Source: Candidatus Koribacter versatilis Ellin345 (GTDB taxonomy: Bacteria > Acidobacteriota > Terriglobia > Terriglobales > Acidobacteriaceae). Taken from it: DNA of 64,000 nucleotides. This document shows positions 20,932-29,377 of the stretch, in pieces. Location of the stretch: contig NC_008009.1 in assembly GCF_000014005.1 (NCBI RefSeq), positions 1,798,001 through 1,862,000 of the forward strand, read 5' to 3'. The position numbers and the translations under genes are program-made. The notes below the pieces were generated by a model. The model made no database searches. It was not told the DNA's origin and worked only from the letters and a program-made list of their open reading frames with translations. Every line of letters starts with the position of its first letter. The stretch's first letter is position 1.

Positions 20932-21382
20932 ACCACTAGTCGCTTCGTTGCGCCGAGCTTCGCCACCATTCCCCCCTCTGGCAAGCAGGGTCCTCAACGA
21001 ACCTCGATCTGGCCGGCCAACCTAAAGCTTTCACCTCAGATTTTCACCAGTGCGTGCACGTGATCAACGTGCACGCATTCGTGCGTCTGGACAGAACGAC
21101 GCAGGCCCCTTTGTACCAGGCCATCGCTTGTACGCATGCGGGATTTAGTTTGTATGAGGCCATCGCTCGAACATGCGCATTTGGTTTGTTCAGGCCATCA
21201 TTTGTGCATGTTGGATTGCTTTGTATCAGGGCATCGCTTTAGCGATGCCGAAAAGCTCGCCAAGAAGTTCGGGGCTTTAGCCCCTGCGATTTCACCGAGC
21301 ACATGGCCCATCGCATTCACCACTGGACTCCCGAATCAACTGCCTGCAAAATGGAACATCTTTAGCCAGGAATCGGGAACCA
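20932..21382. other. Intergenic region with repeats, 451 bp
   Basis: About 160 bp after the small gene show nothing distinct. From 21095 a family A repeat block begins (listed separately). The last ~90 bp lead into the GTG start of the multicopper oxidase, with GGAATCGGGAAC as a weak ribosome binding site. Short reading frames inside the repeats are not believed to be genes. Confidence 0.65.
21095..21292. repeat. Hairpin-repeat cluster, family A (copy 3)
   Basis: It holds four related units, each with CAGGCCATC or CAGGGCATC preceded by TTTGTA-like sequence (about 21115, 21150, 21190 and 21225). The last forms a perfect hairpin GGCATCGC-TTTA-GCGATGCC (21230-21249). A second perfect hairpin, GGGGC-TTTA-GCCCC, lies at 21271-21284. 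The stem sequence differs from copy 2 while the TTTA loop is kept. Confidence 0.8.
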
Positions 21383-23278
21383 GTGCGTAAACAACCCGCT
21401 CTCGTTGTCCTCGCAATTGCATTCTCTCTCTGCAGCGCAGTCTCCCCGGTTTCGGCACAGTCTGTGGCCGCCGGCAAATGCCCTCACGTCGCTGAGGGAT
21501 CAACCGTCGTAAATCCGCCAGAAGTTTTTTCCAAAAACGGCCTGCTCGAAGCGAACCTGACCTTCGAACGCTCCGACGTCGCAGGTGAGGCCCGGTTCTG
21601 CTATCTCACCGACCGCGGTGCGCTCGCCCCCACGCTGCACGTTCTCCCCGGCGACAAACTAGTACTCCATCTCACCAACAAAGTTCCTCCATCTTCGGCG
21701 CCGGCAGTGCATATCCATGGCAAGGACAAGATGCAGGGCTGTGGTGGCGGCGAGATGACCGGGTCTTCCACCAACATTCACTTCCACGGCACAACCTTGC
21801 CGCCTGTCTGCCACCAGGACGATGTGCTCAACACTCTCGTCCAGCCGAATGAAGATTTCGATTACGTCATTCAGATTCCGAAGAACCAGCCGCCGGGACT
21901 GTATTGGTATCACCCGCATCCGCATGGGTTCACCGAGTTGCAGGTGCAGGGTGGCGCCAGCGCTGCGCTCGTCGTGGACGGCATTGAGCAGGTCAATCCC
22001 GAACTCGCAGCATTGCCGCAGCGCTTGCTCGTCGTTCGCGACCAAAAGCTCAATGCAACCCAGGCAGCGGTAAAGAACGATCCCAACAAGCCGTCGTGGG
22101 ACCTCTCGCTCAACTATGTCGAAGTGAAATATCCGGGCTACGCGCCTTCGGTCATCGAGACGCGTCCGAAGCAGAAAGAATTGTGGCGCGTGTTGAACGC
22201 CGCCGCCGATGCGCTGCTCGATCTACAAGTTCTCGTCAACGACGTTCCGCAGCCGTTGCAGGTGTACGCGGTGGATGGCGTGCCTCTGCCCAAAGGTTCA
22301 AACCTAACCCAGCAGACGCTCTCTCTCGATCCCGGCGCGCGTGTCGAAGTCGTCTTCACTGCTCCTGATGCAGGCCAAACCGCGATGCTGGTCACCCGCA
22401 AGCACGACACCGGTCCAGCTGGCGACAGCGATCCCGCGCGTCCCATCGCGAAGATTGTTGCCAGTGATAGCGCCACGCTGCCATCGGTGGGCAAGACACT
22501 CTCGGCCCGTATAGCGTCGCCGCTCGCATTCGACGGGCTGTTATCGGAAAAGCCAGTCGCGCTGCGCAAACTCGTCTTCAGCGAAGAGCTCAGCAAAGAC
22601 GACGCGAACACCAGCTTCTTCATTTCAACCGATCCCGGAATGCACGCCCGCTTCCGCTTTACAGACGAGCCTAAATTCAAAGTGCGGCAGGGAACCGTGG
22701 AAGAATGGCACATCCGGAACACGGCGCGCGAAGACCACACCTTCCACATCCATCAGGTCCACTTCAAAGTCATCAAGATCAACGATGAGCCAGTCAGCGA
22801 TCCTGCAGTTCGCGACACCGTCACTCTGCCGTACTGGAAGGGAACTGGGCCTTTCCCCTCCGTCACGCTACGCATGGATTTCCGCGACCCGACGATCATC
22901 GGGATCTTCCCGTTCCATTGCCACATTCTTGCGCATGAAGATTCTGGCATGATGGCCAAACTGGAAGTGCTACCTCCCGCCGTGCCGACGCGCATAACGT
23001 TCGATATCAATCCGAAAGAGCCTGTAGCGGGCACTCCGGTGACTTTTACGGCGCAGCTCGCCGGTCTGAAGAAGGACGCGGCGCCCGCGAGTTTCGTCGA
23101 GTTTGTGATCGACGGCGGCGGACATCCGGTGTTCACGATTGAAGACGGCGTCGCGACCTACACCACAACCTTTCGCAAGCCCGGAGAGCACAAGCTCTCG
23201 GTGCGATACAACGGCGACGACGTCTACAGCGATTCCTCCTCGGACGCGGTTCAACTGGCAGTACAGTCAAAGCAATAG
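21383..23278 (+). CDS. Exported multicopper oxidase with C-terminal Ig-like domain
   Basis: This is a 631-residue cupredoxin-type oxidase. A signal peptide ends near VSAQ after the GTG start. All copper-binding motifs are visible: NIHFHGTTLPPVCHQDD, YWYHPHPHGF, HTFHIHQVHF, and FPFHCHILAHEDSGMM with the type-1 Cys-His-Met set. Three cupredoxin domains span about 40-530. The last ~95 residues form a bacterial Ig-like domain (PTRITFDINPKEPVAGTPV...), an extra not present in simple laccases. It acts outside the cytoplasm. Substrates could be phenolics, metal ions or organic reductants; sequence does not decide. A shared terminator separates it from the convergent gene downstream. Confidence 0.92.
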   Translation: MRKQPALVVLAIAFSLCSAVSPVSAQSVAAGKCPHVAEGSTVVNPPEVFSKNGLLEANLTFERSDVAGEARFCYLTDRGALAPTLHVLPGDKLVLHLTNKVPPSSAPAVHIHGKDKMQGCGGGEMTGSSTNIHFHGTTLPPVCHQDDVLNTLVQPNEDFDYVIQIPKNQPPGLYWYHPHPHGFTELQVQGGASAALVVDGIEQVNPELAALPQRLLVVRDQKLNATQAAVKNDPNKPSWDLSLNYVEVKYPGYAPSVIETRPKQKELWRVLNAAADALLDLQVLVNDVPQPLQVYAVDGVPLPKGSNLTQQTLSLDPGARVEVVFTAPDAGQTAMLVTRKHDTGPAGDSDPARPIAKIVASDSATLPSVGKTLSARIASPLAFDGLLSEKPVALRKLVFSEELSKDDANTSFFISTDPGMHARFRFTDEPKFKVRQGTVEEWHIRNTAREDHTFHIHQVHFKVIKINDEPVSDPAVRDTVTLPYWKGTGPFPSVTLRMDFRDPTIIGIFPFHCHILAHEDSGMMAKLEVLPPAVPTRITFDINPKEPVAGTPVTFTAQLAGLKKDAAPASFVEFVIDGGGHPVFTIEDGVATYTTTFRKPGEHKLSVRYNGDDVYSDSSSDAVQLAVQSKQ

Positions 23279-23293
23279 CCGAAAGACGTGACC

Positions 23294-23330
23294 ACGTAAA
23301 AAGGCCAGCATCTTACGATGCTGGCCTTGG
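23294..23330. terminator. Bidirectional hairpin terminator between convergent genes
   Basis: A perfect 12-bp stem AAGGCCAGCATC / GATGCTGGCCTT with a TTAC loop lies between the oxidase and the leftward gene. A T-rich tract (TTTTTACG) follows it in the leftward direction, so it mainly serves the gene ending at 23348. Confidence 0.85.
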
Positions 23331-23347
23331 TTCGTGCTGCGTTGTGT

Positions 23348-25696
23348 TTAGTGAGCCGGCGGGATGTGCTGTTCGCGCTTCACCGGTTGGCTCTTCCTGG
23401 TGCCCGTGATGGTCGGAATCGTCCAATCGAAGTGAGTGATCGTTCCGCCAGCAGAGGTCGGATCGGTTGCTGGTTGGTGACCGGTAGCATCCTGCGTCGC
23501 TGCGAGGAAGCCCGTGAGGTCAACCTGCAACACGCGAAGATTCGAGCCGTCCAGCAAGTAGCCATACGCCTTGGAATTCCCGATGTTAAAGATCGCACCC
23601 ACCGCGTGCGGATCATAAGCCTCGCTGTAGCCAATGCCACCCGTAGCGAGGTTGAACATCGAGTAGTTCGATGCGCCCGCCCAGGTGCCGCCCGACGCGA
23701 CCGACGCCGGATCCTGGATCTGGAAGACTCCCATGTCTGTGGAGAAGCCCGCCATCAGCAGTCCGTAGTGGGTCGTGCTGTCCACTGCCGAGCCGGAGTA
23801 GGTGTGGTATGGGATTGTTCCTCCCATCGAAGTGTCGAGTACTACCAGGCCTCCCGCCGCCGGAGAGAACGTTCCCGGTGCACCGGATGCTCCCGGCGTG
23901 GTAGTGATACCCGCCAGGTTCAGGAAGGCGACGTCCGAAGTATCTTCGAACGTTAGTACGCCAACCTGCAGCGCGTTATCCACCGAATCGCCGTCAATCG
24001 TATACGAGCTGCGAACCGCAGCCAGCATCGCCCAGTTGGTGTCGTCGAGCAAGTAGCTCGCCTTGCCGGCCAGGTCAACCACCTGCACGCCGTAATAGTT
24101 ACCGACGAAGAGTTGATTGTGGCTGATGTCGGCGCCCATGTTTTCCGCGACCTGCGTTGGATCCGGATACTTCGCTCCACCCGGTTGTGGGAACGCGTCG
24201 TAGCTGTTGCCGGCGTCGAAGTCCGGAGCGGTCAACGAAATATCCAGCAACTTGTACCCGTCCACCGTCGACATCCAGACCCCGTGACGTCCAGGATCAG
24301 GTGTGCCGCCGAGGACAAAGCCACTGCCGCCGCTAACGTCCGCTGGGCTGGTGCTGACGAACGTCGGCGCGAAGTGCGCATCAATGATCGCGCTCTCGTC
24401 CGCGGACTTCGTCGGATCACCGTTTACCATCAGGTCGGCGTTCAAGAGCGCCATCTGCTGGCTACCGTATGAGAACGCTACAACCTGACCGTGATCGGCA
24501 CGGCCGATGATCGGAATGACGCCACCGACATCGTTACCGAGGACCCCGTTTACGCCCGGCCATACTTTGATTGCCGGCGATGCATTCGTCGGGTCAGTGA
24601 TGTCAATTACCACCACACCCGCGCTGCGTGCGGCCACGAACAAGTACTGTTTGCCCTGGAACGCCAGCGTCGCGATTGCACCAGAGCTGCCGGCCGAAAG
24701 GCCAAGCGCCTTCGGCGTCAGCGGGCTCTGCGAAACGCCGCCGGAGATCGAGTTCACCGCACTGTCGAGATCGCCACCGGTGACCGACAACACCGTGCTC
24801 GTGCTCACGTACTCGTTCAAGCAGAGCAGGAAGTCCGTAGTCAACGCCGTGGACGAAAGCTTCAGGGAGTTGGTTGGAGGATCGAGGAAGATGTCTGCGC
24901 CGGCGTTCTTGCCGTCGAAGATCAGGTCGGTCGCGTCCGCGAAGATCGCCGTGAAAAACGCACCCGGGTTCGTCGGATAGGCCTTGTTGGCGCAAACTTC
25001 TACCGCGCCGCTGAGCAAGCCGATCTTGAAGGCGTCAATATCGGTTGCCGAAGTAACGGTTGGCGTGCCGCCAAAGCCGGTGCCACCCGTGCTCGGAATA
25101 CCGCCGTAGAAGCCACCGAGCGAAGTCGTCGCGCAGCCCATGCCGGCCGTAACGCCGCCGGAGCACGAAGTGCCCGCAAGCTTAGTCACGTTTCCGCCGC
25201 GTTTCGCCAACTGGCCACCAGGCGTCTTGCCGCCCGCGAAACCCTGCGCCATGGTGTCGAGCATGGACGTCGCAACCGTCACATTCACCGGATTCGGGAT
25301 CTTCGTGGAATCGGTAATGAGCGCGGTCAAGGTCGCTGAGTTGGTGATGGACGTCTTGCCGTCCACGTCGCTCAGGAATGAGCCGCCGCTCACCGAGACG
25401 CGGATCGGCCCACTCGGCACCTTGCTTGTGGTGACACTGAACTTGCCGCTGGCATCCGTCGTCGCCGTACCGATCGAGCTGCCGTTGGCGCCCGAGGAGT
25501 CTGTCACTTCATAAACGGTTACGGTAGCGCCGTTGAGCGGGCCTTTGGTCGCGACACCATTGATGGTTGTGCCTGTGGTTCCGCCGCCCCCACCGCCACC
25601 GCCGTTATCAACCGGGCCGCTGGGGCCATTCAGGCCACAGCCGAACTCCAGCGCCATCGCCGCTACCACTGCACAAATACTTAGCCACTTCTTCAT
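23348..25696 (-). CDS. Large exported protein with carboxypeptidase-like N-terminus and propeller-type repeats
   Basis: The start at 25696 (MKKWLSICAVVAAMALEFGCG) has a perfect GGAGGAAGC site before it; a longer in-frame start 44 codons upstream is rejected. The signal sequence ends at a Cys, but EFGC is not a standard lipobox, so lipidation is uncertain. A Gly-rich linker follows, then a domain like carboxypeptidase-regulatory/Ig folds (GVATKGPLNGATVTVYEVTD). The larger C-terminal part has LVIVD-like propeller repeats (FVAARSAGVVVIDITDPTN, GVQVVDLAGKASYLL). The protein is 782 residues. Biochemical role is unknown; the fold suggests surface binding rather than catalysis. It is divergent from a Crp-type regulator. 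Confidence 0.75.
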   Translation of the reverse strand: MKKWLSICAVVAAMALEFGCGLNGPSGPVDNGGGGGGGGTTGTTINGVATKGPLNGATVTVYEVTDSSGANGSSIGTATTDASGKFSVTTSKVPSGPIRVSVSGGSFLSDVDGKTSITNSATLTALITDSTKIPNPVNVTVATSMLDTMAQGFAGGKTPGGQLAKRGGNVTKLAGTSCSGGVTAGMGCATTSLGGFYGGIPSTGGTGFGGTPTVTSATDIDAFKIGLLSGAVEVCANKAYPTNPGAFFTAIFADATDLIFDGKNAGADIFLDPPTNSLKLSSTALTTDFLLCLNEYVSTSTVLSVTGGDLDSAVNSISGGVSQSPLTPKALGLSAGSSGAIATLAFQGKQYLFVAARSAGVVVIDITDPTNASPAIKVWPGVNGVLGNDVGGVIPIIGRADHGQVVAFSYGSQQMALLNADLMVNGDPTKSADESAIIDAHFAPTFVSTSPADVSGGSGFVLGGTPDPGRHGVWMSTVDGYKLLDISLTAPDFDAGNSYDAFPQPGGAKYPDPTQVAENMGADISHNQLFVGNYYGVQVVDLAGKASYLLDDTNWAMLAAVRSSYTIDGDSVDNALQVGVLTFEDTSDVAFLNLAGITTTPGASGAPGTFSPAAGGLVVLDTSMGGTIPYHTYSGSAVDSTTHYGLLMAGFSTDMGVFQIQDPASVASGGTWAGASNYSMFNLATGGIGYSEAYDPHAVGAIFNIGNSKAYGYLLDGSNLRVLQVDLTGFLAATQDATGHQPATDPTSAGGTITHFDWTIPTITGTRKSQPVKREQHIPPAH

Positions 25697-25801
25697 GCTT
25701 CCTCCGAAAGTCGTTGCCTGCTGGACACGTGGATCGTGACCCAGAAATGGACAGTTCTGGCCCGGGGGGAAATCCTGTAGGGGATGGGAGAAAAAGTTAT
25801 C

Positions 25802-25821
25802 GATCACAGTCGTTTGTGATC
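25802..25821. promoter_or_regulatory. Palindromic candidate operator GATCACA-N6-TGTGATC
   Basis: This is a perfect 7-bp inverted repeat with a 6-bp spacer in the divergent gap beside the Crp-type gene. The half-sites are Crp-like (TCACA/TGTGA) but in inside-out order. Confidence 0.55.
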
Positions 25822-26056
25822 TATGCACTTGTCAAACACCAGGTTTCTTCGGTGGCTCTCCGGCCATCCTCGATCAGAGAAAACCTGGCGTAATGGGTCC
25901 AAAAGTCGCGAAAATCCGCGTCATTGGCTGCATTTCTTATCAGCGCGCATTAACGGTCAACGCGCCTTATTGGGGGGACTTGACCTTGGGGATGCGTAAA
26001 TGTACACCGATTTGGGTTAAAAATCACCATAAGAACGTAAATTTCGCACAAGCCCT

Positions 26057-26068
26057 TGTGATGTCACA
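26057..26068. promoter_or_regulatory. Candidate operator TGTGA-TG-TCACA upstream of the Crp-type gene
   Basis: Crp half-sites with a 2-bp spacer instead of the usual 6 lie 42 bp before the GTG start at 26111, a position suited to autoregulation. Confidence 0.45.
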
Positions 26069-26110
26069 TTTTGGCCGGAGCTACCATGAAAGCGCCCTGA
26101 AGGAGAGTGT

Positions 26111-26830
26111 GTGCTTTCGCCATACGGACTGGACATCATTGAAGACTGTTTAAGTTGCAAGATGCGGGCTGAGCACATTTTTTGCGATCTGCCGGCCAGC
26201 GCGCTATCCGCTTTCGAAGCCATCAAGTACGCCACCGCCTATCCCAAGAGCGCCGTACTTTTCGTGGAAGGCCAGGCGCCACGTGGCATCTTCGTCCTGT
26301 GCAAAGGCCGCGTAAAACTCTCCATCTGCTCCACCGACGGCAAAACCCTCATCCTGAAGATCGCCGAACCCGGCGAGGTCCTGGGTCTAAGCGCCACGGT
26401 CTCCGGTAAGACCTACGAACTGACCGCAGAAACCATTGATCCCTGCCAGGTGAACTTTGTCAAACGCGAAGACTTCCTTCGCTTCCTCAAAGAGCACGCG
26501 GACGCCTGCTTCCGTGTGGCAGAACAGTTGAGCGAAAAGTACAACACTGCCTGCCGCGAAATCCGCTCCCTTGGGCTCTCCCATAGCGCCGCGGAAAAGC
26601 TGGCGAAACTTCTTCTGGAATGGAGCGCGCGCGCCGGTGAATCGAACAAGAGCGAGCCGCGCGTACGGCTGGCGCTGACCCACGAAGAAATCGCCCAGAT
26701 GATCGGTACCTCGCGCGAAACCGTCACCCGGCTCTTCGCGGAACTTAAAAAGCGGCAGATCGTGCTCTCTCGTGGTGCGACCCTGGTGGTAAAGAACAAG
26801 GCTGCGCTTCGTGCGCTAGCCAGTTCGTAA
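26111..26830 (+). CDS. Crp/Fnr-family transcription regulator with N-terminal cysteine motif
   Basis: This is a 239-residue regulator. The GTG start has AGGAG eight bases upstream. Residues ~25-140 form a cyclic-nucleotide-binding-type roll (SAVLFVEGQAPRGIFVLCKG). A long dimer helix follows at about 145-165. The C-terminal winged helix-turn-helix contains LTHEEIAQMIGTSRETVTR, the Crp DNA-recognition signature. The N-terminus has C13-x2-C16-x8-C25, and further Cys lie at 64 and 73, reminiscent of Fnr, so redox or Fe-S sensing is possible but unproven. A TGTGA/TCACA palindrome just upstream suggests self-control. A shorter paralogue follows 164 bp downstream. Confidence 0.92.
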   Translation: MLSPYGLDIIEDCLSCKMRAEHIFCDLPASALSAFEAIKYATAYPKSAVLFVEGQAPRGIFVLCKGRVKLSICSTDGKTLILKIAEPGEVLGLSATVSGKTYELTAETIDPCQVNFVKREDFLRFLKEHADACFRVAEQLSEKYNTACREIRSLGLSHSAAEKLAKLLLEWSARAGESNKSEPRVRLALTHEEIAQMIGTSRETVTRLFAELKKRQIVLSRGATLVVKNKAALRALASS

Positions 26831-26848
26831 TCGACATTTTTCCGATTT

Positions 26849-26887
26849 GGCGCCGCGGATCTTTGGATCGCTGCGCCATTTTGTTTG
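26849..26887 (+). terminator. Probable terminator after the Crp-type gene
   Basis: GGCGC pairs with GCGCC, with further pairing of GATC on both sides of a short loop, followed by ATTTTGTTTG, 18 bp after the stop. Confidence 0.65.
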
Positions 26888-26944
26888 ATTTGCAGCGTTT
26901 TTCAATCCCATTGTGACAACGCATGTTAATGGCTCACGCCCTCT

Positions 26945-26960
26945 AGTGATTCGAGTCACA
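26945..26960. promoter_or_regulatory. Crp-type site AGTGA-N6-TCACA upstream of the short paralogue
   Basis: It matches the TGTGA-N6-TCACA consensus at nine of ten half-site bases and ends 34 bp before the ATG at 26995. The neighbouring Crp-type regulator is the obvious candidate to bind it. Confidence 0.6.
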
Positions 26961-26994
26961 TCTTTCCTGCCGCAAACGAAGAGAATGGATAGTC

Positions 26995-27492
26995 ATGGAA
27001 ACGATTGCGAAGACCGCCAGCTGCGTTCATTGCGACTCCCGGCCGGATCGCGCATTCTGCGACATGCCGGTTGAGCCTTTGCAGGCCTTCGATGCGATGA
27101 AGTCGATCGCGCAGTATCCGAAGGGCGCGATGCTCTTCGCTGAAGGAGGCCCCTCACGGGGCATCTACCTGCTGTGCAGCGGTCGCGCCAAGCTCACGGT
27201 CTGCTCGGAGAGCGGCAAGCGTCTGCTGGTGCGTGTGGCAGGTCCCGGCGAACTGATCGGCCTTGGCGCCGCGATTTCGGGTACCAACTACGAAGTCAAC
27301 TGCGAACTTCTCGATCCCGCGCACGTCGCGTTCATCAGCCGCAAGCAATTGATCCCGTGGCTGCGCCAGAATCCCGAGATCTGCATGAAGATCGTCCAGA
27401 CACTGAGCAAGGACCTTCATAGCGCTTACGAACGTGTGCGCAATGTCGGCATGGCGCGAAGCCGTCGCCCCCGCGCACTGCGCGCTTCGTAG
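26995..27492 (+). CDS. Stand-alone cNMP-binding-type protein, Crp paralogue without DNA-binding domain
   Basis: The 165-residue protein aligns over its whole length with the N-terminal two-thirds of the regulator just upstream. Shared features are C10-x2-C13-x8-C22, the phrases FCDMP and YPKGAMLFAEGGPSRGIYLLCSG, and Cys at 61 and 70. It stops after the dimer helix (ERVRNVGMARSRRPRALRAS), where the helix-turn-helix should begin. No helix-turn-helix was found in any frame after the stop, so this is not a simple frameshift. A terminator follows at 27509. It may be a redox or ligand sensor, or form inactive heterodimers with its neighbour; both ideas are inference. Confidence 0.85.
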   Translation: METIAKTASCVHCDSRPDRAFCDMPVEPLQAFDAMKSIAQYPKGAMLFAEGGPSRGIYLLCSGRAKLTVCSESGKRLLVRVAGPGELIGLGAAISGTNYEVNCELLDPAHVAFISRKQLIPWLRQNPEICMKIVQTLSKDLHSAYERVRNVGMARSRRPRALRAS

Positions 27493-27508
27493 CGAGAGCT
27501 TATGTCAT

Positions 27509-27542
27509 GGCAGTCGGTCGTGCCCGACTGCCGTTTTCCTTT
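27509..27542 (+). terminator. Terminator between convergent genes
   Basis: A perfect 9-bp stem GGCAGTCGG / CCGACTGCC with a 6-base loop is followed by GTTTTCCTTT, 16 bp after the stop of the Crp paralogue. Confidence 0.85.
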
Positions 27543-27547
27543 GAGCA

Positions 27548-28894
27548 TCAACCCCTGCGACTCGCCACAACCGCCTCCGGTTCCGTGGCGCGTACCTTCT
27601 TCTCCGCTGGATCGGTCACAAATTGCATCATGATCGCTGCCGCAATCATGAACACTCCTCCGGCAATCACCGCGTATAAGCGATTATTGTTGAGCCAGTG
27701 CACCATCACCCAGCCAAAAACAAGCGAGGCAATAATTTCTGGCGTCACGATGAAGAAGTTGAAGATGCCCATGTACACGCCGGTGCGCTCCGGCGGCAGG
27801 GAAGCGGCAAGGATCGAGTACGGCATTGCGAGAGTGCTCGCCCACGCGATGCCGACGCCGACCATCGAGAGCAGCAAAAAGTTCTTGTCGTGAATAAACG
27901 CGACTGAGATCAGTCCTGCCGCGCCGCAAAGCAGAGAGAGGCTATGCGCGCGCCGGCGTCCAACGGCCTTTGCAATTGCGGGCAGGAAAAACGAATAGAC
28001 AAACGTGACCCCGGAATAGAACGCAAAGCAGATGCCGCCCCACGCGATGCCATCGGTGTAGAGCTTCGATTTCGCATCGGTAGCGCCGAGCACATTGCGC
28101 GCTACCGCAACGCCGAAGAACAGCCACATGCAAAACAGTCCGAGCCAGGTAAGGAACTGTACCGGCGCCAGTTGCCGCATCGTCATGGGCATTTCGCGAA
28201 CCGCGTTGACGATCTCTCCCAATCCCAAGCCGCCCTTTTTTTCTTTCTTCTTTCGGAAGGCTTCCAGATCGTCCGGTGGATACTCCTTCGTCGTCAGGAT
28301 CGTCCACATTACCGCGCCGAAGAATGCAGCCGCGCCGACGTAGAACGAGATTCGCACTGCGAGTGGAATCGCATATCCCGTCGTGTCGGCCTTCAAGTTT
28401 CCGAACTTCAGCAGCAGGTAGGGGAGAACGTTCGCCATCACCGCGCCAAGACCGATCATCAGGCTCTGCATCGCGAAGCCACGGGTGCGTTGTTCTTCCG
28501 GAAGAATGTCGGCGACGAATGCGCGGAACGGTTCCATGCTGATGTTGATCGACGCGTCGAGAATCCAAAGCAGCCCCGCGGCCATCCATAGCGCGCCCGA
28601 GCGCGGCATCAGGATCAGCGCCAGCGAACTGAGAATCGCGCCGGTTAGAAAATATGGACGCCGGCGGCCGAGCTTGCCCCATGTGTGATCGCTTGCGTGC
28701 CCGATGAGCGGCTGCACGATGAGCCCGGTGAGCGGCGCCGCGAGCCACAAAATCGGAATCTGGTCCGCTCGCGCACCGAGATACTCATAGATGGCGCTCA
28801 TGTTGGCCATCTGCAGGTTCCATCCGAACTGGATCCCCAAAAAGCCAACGCTCATGTTCACGATCTGCCAAAAATTGCGGCGCGGTTTATCCAT
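27548..28894 (-). CDS. Major facilitator sugar transporter, SLC45/GPH-like
   Basis: This is a 448-residue, twelve-span inner-membrane carrier. The family hallmarks are the loop after span 2, SDHTWGKLGRRRPYFLTG, and the segment INISMEPFRAFVADILPEEQ, both typical of the SLC45-type sucrose/maltose:proton symporters. A Lys-rich cytoplasmic loop (FRKKKEKKGG) separates the two halves. It is divergent from a TonB-dependent receptor. A secreted GH13 enzyme lies beyond that receptor, so uptake of maltose, maltodextrin or a related alpha-glucoside is the likely job. A palindrome AAAACCGGTTTT in the shared upstream region may control both directions. Confidence 0.88.
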   Translation of the reverse strand: MDKPRRNFWQIVNMSVGFLGIQFGWNLQMANMSAIYEYLGARADQIPILWLAAPLTGLIVQPLIGHASDHTWGKLGRRRPYFLTGAILSSLALILMPRSGALWMAAGLLWILDASINISMEPFRAFVADILPEEQRTRGFAMQSLMIGLGAVMANVLPYLLLKFGNLKADTTGYAIPLAVRISFYVGAAAFFGAVMWTILTTKEYPPDDLEAFRKKKEKKGGLGLGEIVNAVREMPMTMRQLAPVQFLTWLGLFCMWLFFGVAVARNVLGATDAKSKLYTDGIAWGGICFAFYSGVTFVYSFFLPAIAKAVGRRRAHSLSLLCGAAGLISVAFIHDKNFLLLSMVGVGIAWASTLAMPYSILAASLPPERTGVYMGIFNFFIVTPEIIASLVFGWVMVHWLNNNRLYAVIAGGVFMIAAAIMMQFVTDPAEKKVRATEPEAVVASRRG

Positions 28895-29377
28895 CGCTCA
28901 CCTTCAATCCATCGCTTTTCGATCGTTTACAAAAAATATTTTGTTTCTTCCCGCACCGGGAATTTTTTGCCGACGGATCGTCCCACATTACTCGCAGATT
29001 GGTGATATCGCCTCTCGATGTGTTCTTCCGGACACAGAAAACCGGTTTTGTGAGTGGCTGAATCCCCGCTCTCCATCGTATCCACACCCACTTTTAGGGA
29101 ACGTCATCCTGTCTGCGCGTCCTGCGCAACGCTAGGAGAGTTCGCGCGCAGTGTCAAATACACATTCGCATTATTGAGAAAAGAAGTTGAACGTGTTAGG
29201 AATGAAAATGCTGAGCAGTGTAGCGGCTCGTGCGCGAAAAAATCGTGACAGTTAGATTTTTCCTGCGACCTCTACCGGCAGCCGGAAGTTTTCAAGACAA
29301 CAAACGAAAACTCCGCAGCGGGTTCTGATTTGCGCGGTGACCCCAAGGCACTCGCAAACTTTGGTTGAGGAGGAACT
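28895..29377. other. Divergent regulatory region, 483 bp
   Basis: It lies between the sugar transporter (leftward) and the TonB-dependent receptor (rightward). It contains an AT-rich run near 28930 (TACAAAAAATATTTTG), a 12-bp palindrome at 29038-29049, one DnaA-box-like GTATCCACA at 29078-29086, and the GAGGAGGAACT ribosome binding site of the receptor. No gene is seen. Confidence 0.65.
29038..29049. promoter_or_regulatory. Palindromic candidate operator AAAACCGGTTTT
   Basis: This perfect 12-bp palindrome with a central CG lies 143 bp before the transporter start and 329 bp before the receptor start. LacI-family sugar regulators bind palindromes with a central CG, but no lacI-type gene is in the window. 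Confidence 0.45.

Larger units (their letters stand above)
25697..26110. other. Divergent intergenic region, 414 bp, with palindromes
   Basis: It separates the leftward exported-protein gene from the rightward Crp-type gene and must contain both promoters. Two palindromic candidate operators, at 25802-25821 and 26057-26068, are listed separately. The part around 25990-26050 is AT-rich (GTTAAAAATCACCATAAG). No reading frame is convincing. Confidence 0.65.

Noticed and set aside
21054-21242. Short frames in the 21-kb repeat block
   Set aside because: They consist of repeat units and have no ribosome binding site or similarity.
27421-27547. Frameshifted helix-turn-helix after the short Crp paralogue
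   Set aside because: The sequence after the stop shows no TSRETVTR-like motif in any frame and contains a terminator.
28895-29377. Intergenic oriC
   Set aside because: Only one near-match DnaA box (GTATCCACA) and one AT-rich run were found. This is not enough to annotate an origin; the skew change is reported as a finding instead.
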